Shown here: positions 9,256 through 18,352 of the stretch, in pieces
Position numbering within the stretch: the first letter of the stretch is position 1
Layout of the letters: every line of letters begins with the position of its first letter
Assembly (NCBI RefSeq): GCF_009761815.1
Contig: NZ_RWIN01000038.1
Location: 1 to 64,000, forward strand
Reading direction: 5' to 3'
Source of the DNA: Pseudomonas sp. PB120
Lineage (GTDB): Bacteria; Pseudomonadota; Gammaproteobacteria; Pseudomonadales; Pseudomonadaceae
DNA: 64,000 nt
The notes under the pieces: model-generated
Database searches by the model: none
Seen by the model: the letters and a program-made list of their open reading frames with translations, nothing else
Told to the model about the DNA's origin: nothing
Translations under genes and position numbers: made by a program

Positions 9256-9353
9256 GTAGGAGCGAGCTTGCTCGCGATGGACGCCAACGATAACGCGGGC
9301 TGTCTGGATGAACGCGGTGTCTAGGCGTTTTTCGCGAGCGAGCTCGCTCCTAC
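9256..9353. repeat. REP pair, GTAGGAGCGAGC family
   Basis: It starts GTAGGAGCGAGCTTGCTCGC and closes with the inverted form GCGAGCTCGCTCCTAC. It lies between the convergent HlyD-type and oprN genes, a typical REP location. Further copies: 15544-15565, 18424-18523 and 55556-55653. Confidence 0.85.
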
Positions 9354-9371
9354 AGGGGCATTGCGTTTACG

Positions 9372-9410
9372 AAAAAAAAAAAGCCCCGCGACCGAATGAG
9401 GCGCGGGGCT
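9372..9410 (-). terminator. Rho-independent terminator of mexEF-oprN
   Basis: AGCCCCGCG (382-390 of this kilobase) pairs with CGCGGGGCT (402-410) around an 11-base loop. Read on the minus strand it is followed by a run of ten or more T, 46 bases beyond the oprN stop. Confidence 0.88.
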
Positions 9411-9456
9411 GAAAAAGTTGGTCGGTTTGGGTCGACCAACTGAGCTCTATAAAACG

Positions 9457-10878
9457 TTACTTGCTGGCGACGGTCTCCGGTTGCCAGCCACCGCCAAGGG
9501 CTTTGTAAATCGCGACAATGCCGCGATACAGATCGGTTTCGGCCAAGGCCTGGGTGTCTTCTGCGGCCAGACGCTCACGCTGGGCATCCAGCAACACGAG
9601 GAAGTCGACGGTGCCTTCGCGGTAGCGAATCTCCGCCAGGTCGGCGGCGGCACGGCTGGCTTCGCTCTGGCGAATCAGCGAGATCAACCGTTGCTGGCGC
9701 TTGCCGTAGTCGCTGAAGGCGTTTTCCGATTCTTCCAGGGCCAGCAACACTTGCTGCTCGTAAGTCGCCAGGGCGCCTTCGGCTTCGGCATCGGCGCCGC
9801 GCAGACGGGCCCGCACGCTGCCCAGGTCAAACGCGGCCCAGGTGATGCTTGGGCCCAGTGCCCAGGCGTTGGCCGCCGAGGAACCGATCTGCGAACCACG
9901 CCCGGCCGTAAAACCAAGGAAGCCGCTGAGGCTGACCCGCGGGAACAAATCAGCCTTGGCCACGCCGATACGGGCGGTGGCGGAGGCCAGTTTGCGTTCG
10001 GCGCTGAGAATGTCCGGACGACGTTGCAGCAATTCACCCGGATCGCCGATCGGCAATGCCTTGGCGATCGCCGGCAAGTCTTTTGGACTCAGGTCCACGG
10101 TCAACTTGTCCGGGCGCTCGCCCAGCAGGGTTGCGATACGGTTTTTCTGCCGGGCCTGTTCAGCCTGCAGCTGAGGCACGCTGGCTTCGACCGACGCGAG
10201 GCGTGCGTCGGCACGCTCCACGTCCAGTTGATCGCCGACGCCGGCATCACGCAGGCTTTCGGTGATCTTGCGCGAATCCTGCTGATTCTTCAGGTTGGCC
10301 AGGGCAATTTTTTCGCGCAGTTGCGCACCGCGCAGTTGGCCATACGAGTCGACCAGCTCGGCAATCATGGTGACTTGCAGTTGGTACAGGTCGGCTTCAA
10401 TCGCTTGCTGTTCGGCGTCCGCCGATTCCAGATTGCGCTGGATGCGGCCAAACAGGTCGATCTCCCAGGCCATGTCCAGGCCCAGGTCATAGCGTTCGCT
10501 GTTGACCCGCTTGGTGGTCTGGCCGGGAATTTGTCCCTTGGCCAGATCGCTGCTGGCGCGGCTGGTGATGGTCGGCATGGCGTCATTGCTGACGTCGTCG
10601 CGAATCGCCCGGGCGGCTTTCCAGCGAGCGAACGCCACGCGCAAATCCCGGTTGCCTTGCAGCGATTGGGTCACCAACTGGTTGAGGGTCGGGTCTTCAA
10701 ACTGCTGCCACCAAATGCCTTCGAAATGCGAGCGGTCGAAGTTTTTCTGGCCGGCAGCGCCATCGGTGGCGGTGGTGATGTTCGCCGGCTCCGTGGCCGG
10801 GGTCTTGTAGTCCGGGCCGACGGCACAGGCACTCAGGGCCAGTACCAGCAGGCTTGGCAAAAAGGCTTTCAGGCTCAT
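9457..10878 (-). CDS. oprN: Outer-membrane efflux lipoprotein, OprN-like
   Basis: This is the TolC-family outer-membrane channel of the MexEF-OprN tripartite multidrug pump, 473 residues. The N-terminus MSLKAFLPSLLVLALSAC is a lipoprotein signal with the lipidated cysteine at 18, followed by AVGPDYKTP, the standard NodT/OprM start. Two repeated outer-membrane-efflux domains are visible (about 60-260 and 275-465), each with long Ala/Gln/Arg helices, e.g. AQQKNRIATLLGERPDKL-type turns and RRPDILSAERKLASATARIG. The start codon overlaps the mexF stop by 4 bases (ATGA), so it is the last gene of the operon, and a strong terminator follows. Family and position are clear; the specific name rests on the MexF and MexT identities. 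Confidence 0.88.
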   Translation of the reverse strand: MSLKAFLPSLLVLALSACAVGPDYKTPATEPANITTATDGAAGQKNFDRSHFEGIWWQQFEDPTLNQLVTQSLQGNRDLRVAFARWKAARAIRDDVSNDAMPTITSRASSDLAKGQIPGQTTKRVNSERYDLGLDMAWEIDLFGRIQRNLESADAEQQAIEADLYQLQVTMIAELVDSYGQLRGAQLREKIALANLKNQQDSRKITESLRDAGVGDQLDVERADARLASVEASVPQLQAEQARQKNRIATLLGERPDKLTVDLSPKDLPAIAKALPIGDPGELLQRRPDILSAERKLASATARIGVAKADLFPRVSLSGFLGFTAGRGSQIGSSAANAWALGPSITWAAFDLGSVRARLRGADAEAEGALATYEQQVLLALEESENAFSDYGKRQQRLISLIRQSEASRAAADLAEIRYREGTVDFLVLLDAQRERLAAEDTQALAETDLYRGIVAIYKALGGGWQPETVASK

Positions 10879-13800
10879 TGTTGCGACTCCAGTTTCAGGG
10901 CCTTGGCCGCTTTGCGTTGTTCACCGCGCTCCACAAAGTTACGAATCAACACGTAGAACACTGGGGTCAGCAGCAGACCGAAGAAGGTCACCCCGAGCAT
11001 CCCGGAGAACACCGCCACACCCATGGCGTGACGCATTTCGGCACCGGCACCGCTGGAGAACACCAGAGGCACAACACCCATGATGAACGCGAAGGAGGTC
11101 ATCAGGATCGGCCGCAGACGCAGGCGGCACGCTTCCAGTACCGCGGCGAGCGGGCTGAGGCCTTCGTCCTGCTGTTTATCCTTGGCAAACTCGACGATCA
11201 GAATCGCGTTCTTACAGGCCAGTCCCACCAGTACGATCAAACCGATCTGGGTGAAGATGTTGTTGTCGCCACCCGACGCGATCACACCGGTGATGGCCGA
11301 CAGCAGGGTCATCGGTACGATCAGGATCACCGCCAGCGGCAGGCTCCAGCTTTCGTATTGCGCCGCGAGTACCAGGAACGCCAGCAGTACGCAGAGCGGG
11401 AACACGAACAGCGCGGTGTTGCCGGACAGAATCTGCTGGTAGGTCAGGTCGGTCCATTCGTAGGTCATGCCGTTCGGAAGTTCTTCCTTGAGCAGTTTTT
11501 CGATGGCTTTTTCCGCCTGGCCGGAGCTGTAGCCCGGGGCGGCCGCGCCGTTGATTTCAGCGGTGATGAAGCCGTTGTAGTGCATCACGCGGTCCGGACC
11601 CGAGGTGTCGCTGACCTTGATGAAGGTCGCCAGCGGGATCATCTCGCCCTTGTTGTTACGCACTTTCAGCTGGCCGATCTGGTCGGATTCGAGGCGGAAC
11701 TGCTGCTCGGCCTGAACGTTGACCTGATAGGTGCGACCGAAGCGGTTGAAGTCGTTGGCATACAACGAGCCCAGGTAAATCTGCAGGGTGTCGAAGATGT
11801 CGCTGACGGCCACGCCGTGGGTCTTGGCTTTCTCGCGGTCGATGGCGGCATCGACCTGCGGCACGTTCACCGTGTAGCTGGTAAACAGGCCGGCCAGTTC
11901 TGGCACGCTGTGGCTTTTGGTGATGATGTTCATGGTTTCTTTGTACAGCTCGTCGTAGCCCAGGTTGCCCCGGTCTTCGATTTGCAGGCGGAAACCACCG
12001 ATGGTGCCCAGGCCTTGTACCGGCGGCGGCGGGAAGATCGCCATGTAGGCTTCTTGAATCCCGGCGAACTGGCCGTTCAACGCACCGGCAATCGCACCGG
12101 CAGACATGCTCGGGTCTTTACGCTCGTCGAAAGGTTTCAAAGTGACGAAAACGATGCCAGCGTTCGGGCTGTTGGTGAAACCGTTGATCGACAGGCCAGG
12201 GAAGGCCACCGCACTTTCCACGCCAGGCTGTTTCAGGGCCAGGTCGGACATGCGTTTGATCACGTCTTCGGTACGGTCCAGGCTCGAGGCATCCGGCAAT
12301 TGCGCGAAGGCCACCAGGTATTGCTTGTCCTGGCCGGGTACGAAACCGGTCGGGGTGCTGGAGAAACCAAAGAACGTCAACACCATCAGGCCTGCGTACA
12401 GCATCAGGGCGATACCGCTGCTGCGGATAACCCGGCCCACGGTGCCGACATAACCATGGCTGGCCTTGTCGAAGAAGCGGTTGAACGGACGGAACAACCA
12501 GCCGCCGAAGAGCTTGTCCAGAACCTTGGAGAAACGGTCCTTCGGTGCATCGTGGCTTTTAAGCAACACGGCAGCCAGTGCAGGCGACAGGGTCAGCGAG
12601 TTGAAGGCCGAGATCACCGTCGAAATCGCAATGGTCAGGGCGAACTGCTTGTAGAACTGCCCGGTCAACCCGGAGATGAATGCGGCCGGGATAAACACCG
12701 CACACAGCACCAGCGCGGTCGCGATGATCGGGCCGGTCACTTCACGCATGGCGCGCTTGGTCGCTTCGACCGGGTTGAGTCCCAGTCCGATGTTTCGCTC
12801 GACGTTCTCCACCACCACGATGGCGTCATCCACCACGATGCCAATGGCCAGTACCAATCCGAACAGCGACAGGGCGTTCAACGAGAAGCCGAACAGGTGC
12901 ATCACGGCAAACGTACCGATCAGCGACACCGGCACCGCCACCAACGGAATGATCGAGGCGCGCCAGGTTTGCAGGAACAGGATTACTACAAGAACAACGA
13001 GGATCAGCGCTTCGAAGAGGGTGTGAACCACCGCCTCGATGGAGCCGCGCACGAAGATCGTCGGGTCATAGACGATGCTGTAGTCCATGCCTTGCGGGAA
13101 GTTCTTTTTCAACTCTTCCATCTTGCCGCGAACTTCGTTCGAGATTTCGATGGCGTTGGAACCCGGACGCTGGAAGATCGGAATGGCTACGGCTGGCTGG
13201 TTGTTCAGCAACGAACGCAAGGCGTATTGGCTGGAACCCAGTTCGACGCGGGCAATGTCCTTGAGACGAGTGATTTCACCGTTGTCGCCTGCGCGAATGA
13301 TGATGTTCTCGAACTCTTCCTCGGAGACCAGGCGGCCCTGAGTGTTGACCGACAGCTGGAAGCTTTGGGCATTCGGGGCGGGGGGCGCGCCCAGCTGACC
13401 GGCCGCGACCTGGCGGTTCTGTTCACGAATGGCCGTCACGACATCGGTGGCGGTCAGGTTGCGCGAAGCGGTCTTGTTCGGGTCGAGCCATACACGCAGC
13501 GAATAATCGCCCATGCCGAACAACTGCACATCGCCGACACCACCCAGACGAGCCAGCTCATCCTTGATGTTGAGGATCGCGTAGTTGGACAGGTAGAGCA
13601 TGTCGTAGCGTTTGTCCGGCGAGGTCAAGTGCACAACCATCGTCAGGTCGGGCGAAGCCTTGTCCACGGTGATACCGATGCGCGTCACTTCTTCTGGAAG
13701 TTTCGGCTCGGTACGGGTCACACGGTTCTGCACCTGCACCTGCGCGTTGTCCAGGTCAGTGCCCAGGGCGAAGGTGATGGTCAGGGTGATTTTGCCGTCA

Positions 13801-14057
13801 GCGGTGGACTGCGAGGACATGTACAGCATGTTCTCGACGCCGGTGATGGCTTGCTCCAGGGGAGCTGCCACGGTTTCACCGATGACTTTAGGGTTGGCAC
13901 CCGGGAAGTTGGCGCGGACCACAACGGTCGGCGGCACCACTTCCGGGTATTCGCTGATCGGCAACTGGAACAGCGAGATGGCGCCGGCGATCAGGATCAG
14001 CAGCGACAGCACCGCTGCAAAGATCGGCCGTGAAATGAAGAATTGGGAAAAATTCAT
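10875..14057 (-). CDS. mexF: RND multidrug efflux pump, MexF-like
   Basis: The 1060-residue inner-membrane HAE1-family proton/drug antiporter starts MNFSQFFISRPIFAAVLSLL, nearly as I recall P. aeruginosa MexF (about 1062 residues). It shows the typical 12-helix plan: helix 1 at residues 10-28, a large periplasmic loop to about 335, helices 2-6 with the proton-relay pair in GIVVDDAIVVVENVERN (DD near 400), a second loop (about 565-865), then the C-terminal helices (QIGLIVLVGLACKNAILIVE). It lies 15 bases after mexE and overlaps oprN by 4 bases. MexEF-OprN exports chloramphenicol, fluoroquinolones, trimethoprim and quorum-sensing precursors in P. aeruginosa; the same range here is inferred. Confidence 0.93.
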   Translation of the reverse strand: MNFSQFFISRPIFAAVLSLLILIAGAISLFQLPISEYPEVVPPTVVVRANFPGANPKVIGETVAAPLEQAITGVENMLYMSSQSTADGKITLTITFALGTDLDNAQVQVQNRVTRTEPKLPEEVTRIGITVDKASPDLTMVVHLTSPDKRYDMLYLSNYAILNIKDELARLGGVGDVQLFGMGDYSLRVWLDPNKTASRNLTATDVVTAIREQNRQVAAGQLGAPPAPNAQSFQLSVNTQGRLVSEEEFENIIIRAGDNGEITRLKDIARVELGSSQYALRSLLNNQPAVAIPIFQRPGSNAIEISNEVRGKMEELKKNFPQGMDYSIVYDPTIFVRGSIEAVVHTLFEALILVVLVVILFLQTWRASIIPLVAVPVSLIGTFAVMHLFGFSLNALSLFGLVLAIGIVVDDAIVVVENVERNIGLGLNPVEATKRAMREVTGPIIATALVLCAVFIPAAFISGLTGQFYKQFALTIAISTVISAFNSLTLSPALAAVLLKSHDAPKDRFSKVLDKLFGGWLFRPFNRFFDKASHGYVGTVGRVIRSSGIALMLYAGLMVLTFFGFSSTPTGFVPGQDKQYLVAFAQLPDASSLDRTEDVIKRMSDLALKQPGVESAVAFPGLSINGFTNSPNAGIVFVTLKPFDERKDPSMSAGAIAGALNGQFAGIQEAYMAIFPPPPVQGLGTIGGFRLQIEDRGNLGYDELYKETMNIITKSHSVPELAGLFTSYTVNVPQVDAAIDREKAKTHGVAVSDIFDTLQIYLGSLYANDFNRFGRTYQVNVQAEQQFRLESDQIGQLKVRNNKGEMIPLATFIKVSDTSGPDRVMHYNGFITAEINGAAAPGYSSGQAEKAIEKLLKEELPNGMTYEWTDLTYQQILSGNTALFVFPLCVLLAFLVLAAQYESWSLPLAVILIVPMTLLSAITGVIASGGDNNIFTQIGLIVLVGLACKNAILIVEFAKDKQQDEGLSPLAAVLEACRLRLRPILMTSFAFIMGVVPLVFSSGAGAEMRHAMGVAVFSGMLGVTFFGLLLTPVFYVLIRNFVERGEQRKAAKALKLESQQ

Positions 14058-14072
14058 CGAAGTTGTCGTCCC

Positions 14073-15326
14073 TTAACCGCGTGGGGTCGCAGCAGCCAGT
14101 TTCACAACCGAACCCGGCGCGACCTTGGCAGGCGCGACTTGGGGCAGGTTGCTGGCTTCCAGCGCTTGTCGTTGTTGAGCCAGAGCGGCGAGGGTTTGCT
14201 CGCTGGCCATCGGGATCACTTCAGGGGTGACCGGTGAACCCGGGCGAACCCGTTGCAGACCCTTGACGATGACGGTGTCGTCCTTGTTCAGGCCGCTGCG
14301 CACGATGCGCAAGCCTTCGATTTTCGGCCCCAATTCGACGGCGCGGTAGGCGGTCTTGTTGTCGGCGTCCATCACCAGCACGAATTTTTTGCCGAGGTCA
14401 GTACCGACCGCTTCGTCGTTGATCAGCACGGCGGAGTAGGTGCCGCTGCCGACCAGTTTCAGGCGAGCATAGAGGCCCGGGGTGTAGCTGCCGTCGCTGT
14501 TGTCGAACACGGCGCGACCGCGGATGGTGCCGGTTTTCGGGTTGACTGCGTTGTCGACGAAGTTCATCTGACCCAGGTGCGGGTTGCCGTCTTCGTTCGA
14601 CAGGCCCATGTACACCGGAGTCGTGGCGCCGCGTTTGCCCTGGCGAGCGAGCTGGGTGTACTTGAGGAACACCCGCTCATCGGCGTCGAAGTAGGCGTAG
14701 ACCTTGTCGGTGGAAACGACGCTGGTCAGCGCCGTGGTGTCGGCGGTCACCAGGTTGCCGGCGGTGATTTCCGCACGGCTGACACGGCCGCTGATTGGCG
14801 CGGTCACGCGGGTGAAGCTCAGGTTCAGTTTGGCCAGGTCGAGTTGTGCTTGCAGGGCACCTACCGCGGCACGGGCTTCCTGCGCAGCGCTGGTGCGCGA
14901 ATCGGCCAGCTCGGCGGAAATCGCGTTGCTGGTGCGCAGACGCTCGCCACGTTGGGCTTCGTTTTCACTGCGGGTGGCGTTGGCGCGGGATTGGGCGACC
15001 AGGGCTTCGAGGCGGCGAACCTCAGCCTGGAACGGACGCGGGTCGATCTGGAACAGCAAGTCACCTTTCTTGACCAAGGCGCCTTCGATAAAGGCCACTT
15101 CATCGATCTGACCAGAGACCCGTGGACGAATTTCTACGGTTTCCGGCGCTTCGAGGCGACCGGTGAATTCGTCCCACTCGTTGACCGGTTGTTCCAGCAC
15201 CTTGGCCACGCTGACTTTGGCTGCGGGCGCGGTGGCGGCAGTTTCCGGAGCCTTGCCGCAAGCGCTCATCACCACTACGGCCAACAAGGCCAACGGGAAG
15301 CGCAAATGTTTGAGTGACTGTTCCAT
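14073..15326 (-). CDS. mexE: RND periplasmic adaptor, MexE-like
   Basis: This is the membrane fusion lipoprotein joining MexF to OprN. From the ATG at 15326 it has 417 residues and begins MEQSLKHLRFPLALLAVVVM followed by SACGKAP, with a probable lipidated cysteine at 23; MexE is about 414 residues. A frame extending to 15452 adds 42 residues without a signal peptide and is rejected. Visible domains are a lipoyl half (RVSGQIDEVAFIEGALVKKG), an alpha hairpin (about 100-165), the second lipoyl half (RVTAPISGRVSRAEITAG) and beta-barrel/proximal domains. It leads the mexEF-oprN operon. In P. aeruginosa MexT drives this promoter; mexT is in this window but 29 kb away. Confidence 0.9.
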   Translation of the reverse strand: MEQSLKHLRFPLALLAVVVMSACGKAPETAATAPAAKVSVAKVLEQPVNEWDEFTGRLEAPETVEIRPRVSGQIDEVAFIEGALVKKGDLLFQIDPRPFQAEVRRLEALVAQSRANATRSENEAQRGERLRTSNAISAELADSRTSAAQEARAAVGALQAQLDLAKLNLSFTRVTAPISGRVSRAEITAGNLVTADTTALTSVVSTDKVYAYFDADERVFLKYTQLARQGKRGATTPVYMGLSNEDGNPHLGQMNFVDNAVNPKTGTIRGRAVFDNSDGSYTPGLYARLKLVGSGTYSAVLINDEAVGTDLGKKFVLVMDADNKTAYRAVELGPKIEGLRIVRSGLNKDDTVIVKGLQRVRPGSPVTPEVIPMASEQTLAALAQQRQALEASNLPQVAPAKVAPGSVVKLAAATPRG

Positions 15327-15472
15327 GGATGCATCCGCCAATGTATTGAGAATGGACGGATGATGCTCGGCGAGGGGGGATCCCACGAATCGAATGAACC
15401 AAAGGTAACTATCATTCGGAATGATATAAGAACCAGGCGAGCTCTCTAGCATGCGCCTCTGGTTGGAAATCG

Positions 15473-15487
15473 ATCAACGTAAATTAT
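15473..15487 (-). promoter_or_regulatory. Possible MexT-box half site upstream of mexE
   Basis: On the minus strand the sequence reads ATAA-N5-GTTGAT, 8 of 10 matches to the first part (ATCA-N5-GTCGAT) of the MexT box as I recall it. The downstream ACYAT part is not matched at the right spacing. It is about 150 bases upstream of the mexE start. This is suggestive only. Confidence 0.25.
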
Positions 15488-15543
15488 GGAAATTCAGTGT
15501 TGCGGTAAATGCAACGCTTGAGCTGGGAATCGAGCCGTGGCCA

Positions 15544-15565
15544 TCGCGAGCAGGCTCGCTCCTAC
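15544..15565. repeat. Single REP unit, GTAGGAGCGAGC family
   Basis: TCGCGAGCAGGCTCGCTCC followed by TAC, a single palindromic unit between the small secreted protein gene and mexE. The rest of the 15327-15610 gap is AT-richer and should hold the mexE promoter. Confidence 0.7.
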
Positions 15566-15610
15566 AGGGAGCGAGCCAGCGGCGCCAAATCGATTCAGGG
15601 AGCCGCCAGC

Positions 15611-15955
15611 TTATTTACCCATCAACGGCGAAGTCCCGGTAGTGGGCGCAGGGCGCTGGGGTTTGACCGAGGTGCCGAAGGTATTGCCCATGCGCGTACT
15701 GGTGGCCGCCGGCGTTGCCAATCCAACCTGATTGGGCGGGCGTTTGTCGACCGGTACGTTCATGCCCGCCCTGTTCTTTTGCGCGGCCGCGGCGCCCTCC
15801 GGGTTGTTGCCCATCTGCTGGCTCAGGCAGTTGTAATCCGGCGCTTTGTAGCCTCCCACTGATACGTCGACACAACCCAGCGGTTCTTCGGCCTGGGCGA
15901 TGATGGGGAGTGTAATCAGCAGCAAGCCTGCTGCAACATTAGACAGATAGTTCAT
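15611..15955 (-). CDS. Small secreted protein of unknown function
   Basis: A 114-residue protein with a clear Sec signal peptide (hydrophobic NVAAGLLLITLPIIAQAEEP, cleavage probably after AQA near residue 22). The mature part has only two cysteines (GCVDV and YNCLSQQMGNN), which could form one disulfide, and a Pro/Thr/Gly-rich tail ending TTGTSPLMGK that looks disordered. I do not recognise a named family, although small proteins of this style are common in Pseudomonas. It stands alone; a 126-base gap separates it from the divergent vreA gene. Confidence 0.65.
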   Translation of the reverse strand: MNYLSNVAAGLLLITLPIIAQAEEPLGCVDVSVGGYKAPDYNCLSQQMGNNPEGAAAAQKNRAGMNVPVDKRPPNQVGLATPAATSTRMGNTFGTSVKPQRPAPTTGTSPLMGK

Positions 15956-16081
15956 TCAAGGCCTCCTGGCCGACCCGGGAACGGGCCGCGTATGCACCTG
16001 AGTCTAGAGCAGCACGCGTGATGGCCTCGTGATGTTTTTTTTGCACCGCCCGTCACACCAGATTCATAAACAGCCATCAGG

Positions 16082-16831
16082 ATGACGGTTTTCAGGGAAA
16101 CGTCAGCCGTGCAGCGAGGCAGCGCCAGGGAGGGGAGCCAGGTTTTAGCGTCATGTGTTCGCAGGGCGTGCCTGGCGTTATTGCTTTGGTTAATGGCTTC
16201 TGCGGCGGTGAGCGGTCAGGTTGACGCCGGCGGAACGCAAGACCTGGATATTCCGGCGCAGGAACTGGCCAGTGCACTCGAACGCTTCAGTCGTGACACC
16301 GGCATGGCCGTTCTGGTGGATCGCCAACTGACGCGCGGCCGGCGGTCAATCGCGGTGAAAGGGCGCTTAAGCGCAACCGACGCCCTGAGCCTGTTGCTTA
16401 GCGGCAGCGGTTTGATGGCCCGGTATACCCGAGCGGATGCGTTCACCTTGCAAGTGGCACAGGTGGCGCAGGTGCCTTCTGCAGCGGCACCGAAGGCCAA
16501 CAGTGTGTCGCTGGTCGGCAGTAGTTATGCGACATCGATTCAAGTGGCGATCGAACGTCGGATGTGCCACTCGCTGTCGATTCGGCCAGGCAGTTTTCGG
16601 GCCTTGCTGCAACTGTGGATCGGTCGTGACGGGGTGGTCCAGCATAGTCGCCTCGTCACCTCCACGGGGGATGTTCAGCGTGACGCGGCGCTGGTGGAAG
16701 CTTTACGCAATCTCGACATCGAACGCCCGGCACCAAGCTCGCTTGGCCAGCCGGTCACGCTGCTTTTGCTACCGGAGTCTTCAGGAAAGCGCATGGAATG
16801 CCAACAGTGGAAAGGAGTTTCCGGGCAATGA
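16082..16831 (+). CDS. vreA: VreA-like signalling protein: STN domain plus TonB C-terminal domain
   Basis: A periplasmic protein of 249 residues. A hydrophobic export segment (about 30-48, CLALLLWLMASAAVSGQ) is followed by an STN/secretin N-terminal domain (about 55-125; LDIPAQELASALERFSRDTG and GRLSATDALSLLLSGSGL), as found in FecA-type signalling receptors. There is no plug or beta barrel. The C-terminal part (about 155-240) resembles a TonB C-terminal fold (FRALLQLWIGRDGVVQHSRL, DAALVEALRNL). In P. aeruginosa the first gene of the PUMA3 cell-surface signalling cluster, vreA, is likewise an STN protein without a barrel. It overlaps the sigma gene by 4 bases. The first ATG gives a long polar stretch before the hydrophobic segment, so the true start could be later. 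Confidence 0.78.
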   Translation: MTVFRETSAVQRGSAREGSQVLASCVRRACLALLLWLMASAAVSGQVDAGGTQDLDIPAQELASALERFSRDTGMAVLVDRQLTRGRRSIAVKGRLSATDALSLLLSGSGLMARYTRADAFTLQVAQVAQVPSAAAPKANSVSLVGSSYATSIQVAIERRMCHSLSIRPGSFRALLQLWIGRDGVVQHSRLVTSTGDVQRDAALVEALRNLDIERPAPSSLGQPVTLLLLPESSGKRMECQQWKGVSGQ

Positions 16832-17373
16832 AAGACACCGGGAAAAGTTCGATGGTCAGACTGTTCCTGACGTCCTATGACGACTTCAAGGCGCGGCTGC
16901 GCCGGCGTCTGGGTTCGGAGGATCTGGCCAACGACGTCCTGCATGAAACCTACCTGCGGGTCGACCGCATGGAAGAACCGCCCAATATTGCCCAGCCCAA
17001 TGCGTATCTGTACCGCATGGCGCTGAACATCGCGGCGGATAGGCGCCAGTCGGACGCCCGGTTGCTGACCGGTACTGAGGTTGAGGAACTGCTTCAGGTC
17101 TCCGATGAAGCGCTCGACCCGGCACGGGTGGTGGGTGGGCAGAAAGAAATTCAGTTGCTGCTCCACGCCCTGTACGAATTGCCGGCACGCCGCCGCAAGA
17201 TCTTTATCGCGGCACGCCTGGAAGAGGCGCCGCACCTGGAAATCTCCCAGCGTTTCGGCATTTCGACCCGGATGGTCGAGAAGGAAATCAAGGCCGCCCT
17301 GAACCATTGTGCCGGGCGTCTTGAAAGAAAAGTCATTCAGCGGTTCGGTCCCGGCGCGGGAAAACCGTCTTGA
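16828..17373 (+). CDS. vreI: ECF RNA polymerase sigma factor, FecI type (VreI-like)
   Basis: This 181-residue sigma factor has region 2 (about 10-75; ANDVLHETYLRVDRM and NAYLYRMALNIAADRR) and region 4 (about 110-165; LLHALYELPARRRKIFIAAR and a helix-turn-helix in LEISQRFGISTRMVEKEIKA). The second region-4 helix pattern and spacing are of the iron-starvation FecI group. The ATG at 16828 overlaps the vreA stop (ATGA), with AGGAG ten bases upstream; an ATG at 16798 would overlap further. Together with vreA and the FecR-like gene downstream it forms a cell-surface signalling trio. In P. aeruginosa VreI directs transcription of the vre-hxc-pdt region and responds to phosphate starvation; the same is inferred here. 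Confidence 0.87.
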   Translation: MKDTGKSSMVRLFLTSYDDFKARLRRRLGSEDLANDVLHETYLRVDRMEEPPNIAQPNAYLYRMALNIAADRRQSDARLLTGTEVEELLQVSDEALDPARVVGGQKEIQLLLHALYELPARRRKIFIAARLEEAPHLEISQRFGISTRMVEKEIKAALNHCAGRLERKVIQRFGPGAGKPS

Positions 17374-17410
17374 TAGAAGAGCCCAGATTAATCCGTGAGT
17401 ATCCCCGCGC

Positions 17411-18352
17411 TTGAACATCTTCCGTATTTCACCGCCTGAGGTAACGCCCCAGGACCGGATCAACCGCGAAGCCCAGGACTGGTTGGTCCTTTTGACGTCG
17501 GGCCGGGCGACCGTGGCCGATGCACGAGCCCTGCGCGAGTGGTGTGCTCAAAGCCCCGGTCATGCTCTCGCGTTTGAGCAAACCAAAGCGCTGTGGCATC
17601 AATTGCAGCCGGCTGTAATGCAATTGCAGGCACCCCGGCATTTTGGCCGACGGGCATTTCTCGGCGGTGCCGTAGCTGCGTCTGCGGCATTTTTCCTGAT
17701 TCGTGCGACGGTGCCGGGTGGCCTATCCGGTCTGGGCGCAGACTACATCACCGAGGTGGGCGAGCAGCGTCGATTCGATCTGGCGGACGGCGTCAGTCTT
17801 GAGCTCAACACCCAGACACGCATTAACCGTCGGGACAGCGACGAGGGTGCACAACAGCTGGAGTTGCTCAGTGGTGAAGTCGAAGTCCAGACACGAGCGC
17901 AGGGCGTGCTCAAGGTGCAGGCCGCAAGCGGTTGGCTGAGTGCCAGCCAGGCCCGGTTTAACCTGCGCAATATCGACCAGAGCGTGTGCGTGACCTGTCT
18001 TGATGGCAGTGTGCAGGTAGAAGTGTTGGGGCGCGGTATTCGTCTGGAACCGGGGCAGCAACTGACCTATGACAGCCGCACGGTCGGCACCCCGCAAGCG
18101 GTCGACAGCTCGGCCGTTGTCGCCTGGCGCCAGCAGATCCTGGTGTTCAACGACGCCACGCTGGCGTCAGTGATCAATGAAATCAACCGCTACCGCCCGG
18201 GCATGTTGCTGCTGCTCAACAGCGAACTGGGCAAGCGCAAGGTGCAGGCGCGGTTCAGCCTGGATCAGTTGGCGGGGGTTGCGTTGTTGATTCGCGATGC
18301 GTATGGGGCCAAGTGCACCGAGCTGCCGGGTGGGGTGGTGGTGCTGAGTTAG
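17411..18352 (+). CDS. vreR: FecR-type anti-sigma factor (VreR-like)
   Basis: A 313-residue membrane anti-sigma regulator. The cytoplasmic DUF4880-like region (about 12-70; NREAQDWLVLLTSGRATVAD, LREWCAQSPGHALAFEQTKA) would bind the sigma factor. A single hydrophobic helix follows an RRAFLGG twin-arginine pair at about 80-100, as in many FecR proteins. The periplasmic FecR domain spans about 115-215 (RFDLADGVSLELNTQTRINR) and an STN-like C-terminal domain about 245-313 (ASVINEINRYRPGMLLL). No in-frame ATG fits; the TTG at 17411 is used. It would receive the signal from the STN domain of VreA. A REP-rich gap separates it from pdtA. Confidence 0.85.
   Translation: MNIFRISPPEVTPQDRINREAQDWLVLLTSGRATVADARALREWCAQSPGHALAFEQTKALWHQLQPAVMQLQAPRHFGRRAFLGGAVAASAAFFLIRATVPGGLSGLGADYITEVGEQRRFDLADGVSLELNTQTRINRRDSDEGAQQLELLSGEVEVQTRAQGVLKVQAASGWLSASQARFNLRNIDQSVCVTCLDGSVQVEVLGRGIRLEPGQQLTYDSRTVGTPQAVDSSAVVAWRQQILVFNDATLASVINEINRYRPGMLLLLNSELGKRKVQARFSLDQLAGVALLIRDAYGAKCTELPGGVVVLS

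Noticed and set aside
10854..14033. A 1059-residue open frame on the plus strand
   Set aside because: It lies antisense to mexF almost end to end, is rich in His, Gln and Arg in the manner of reverse frames of high-GC genes, and resembles no family.
15327..15452. A 42-residue extension of MexE
   Set aside because: The lipoprotein signal sequence begins at the internal ATG (15326).
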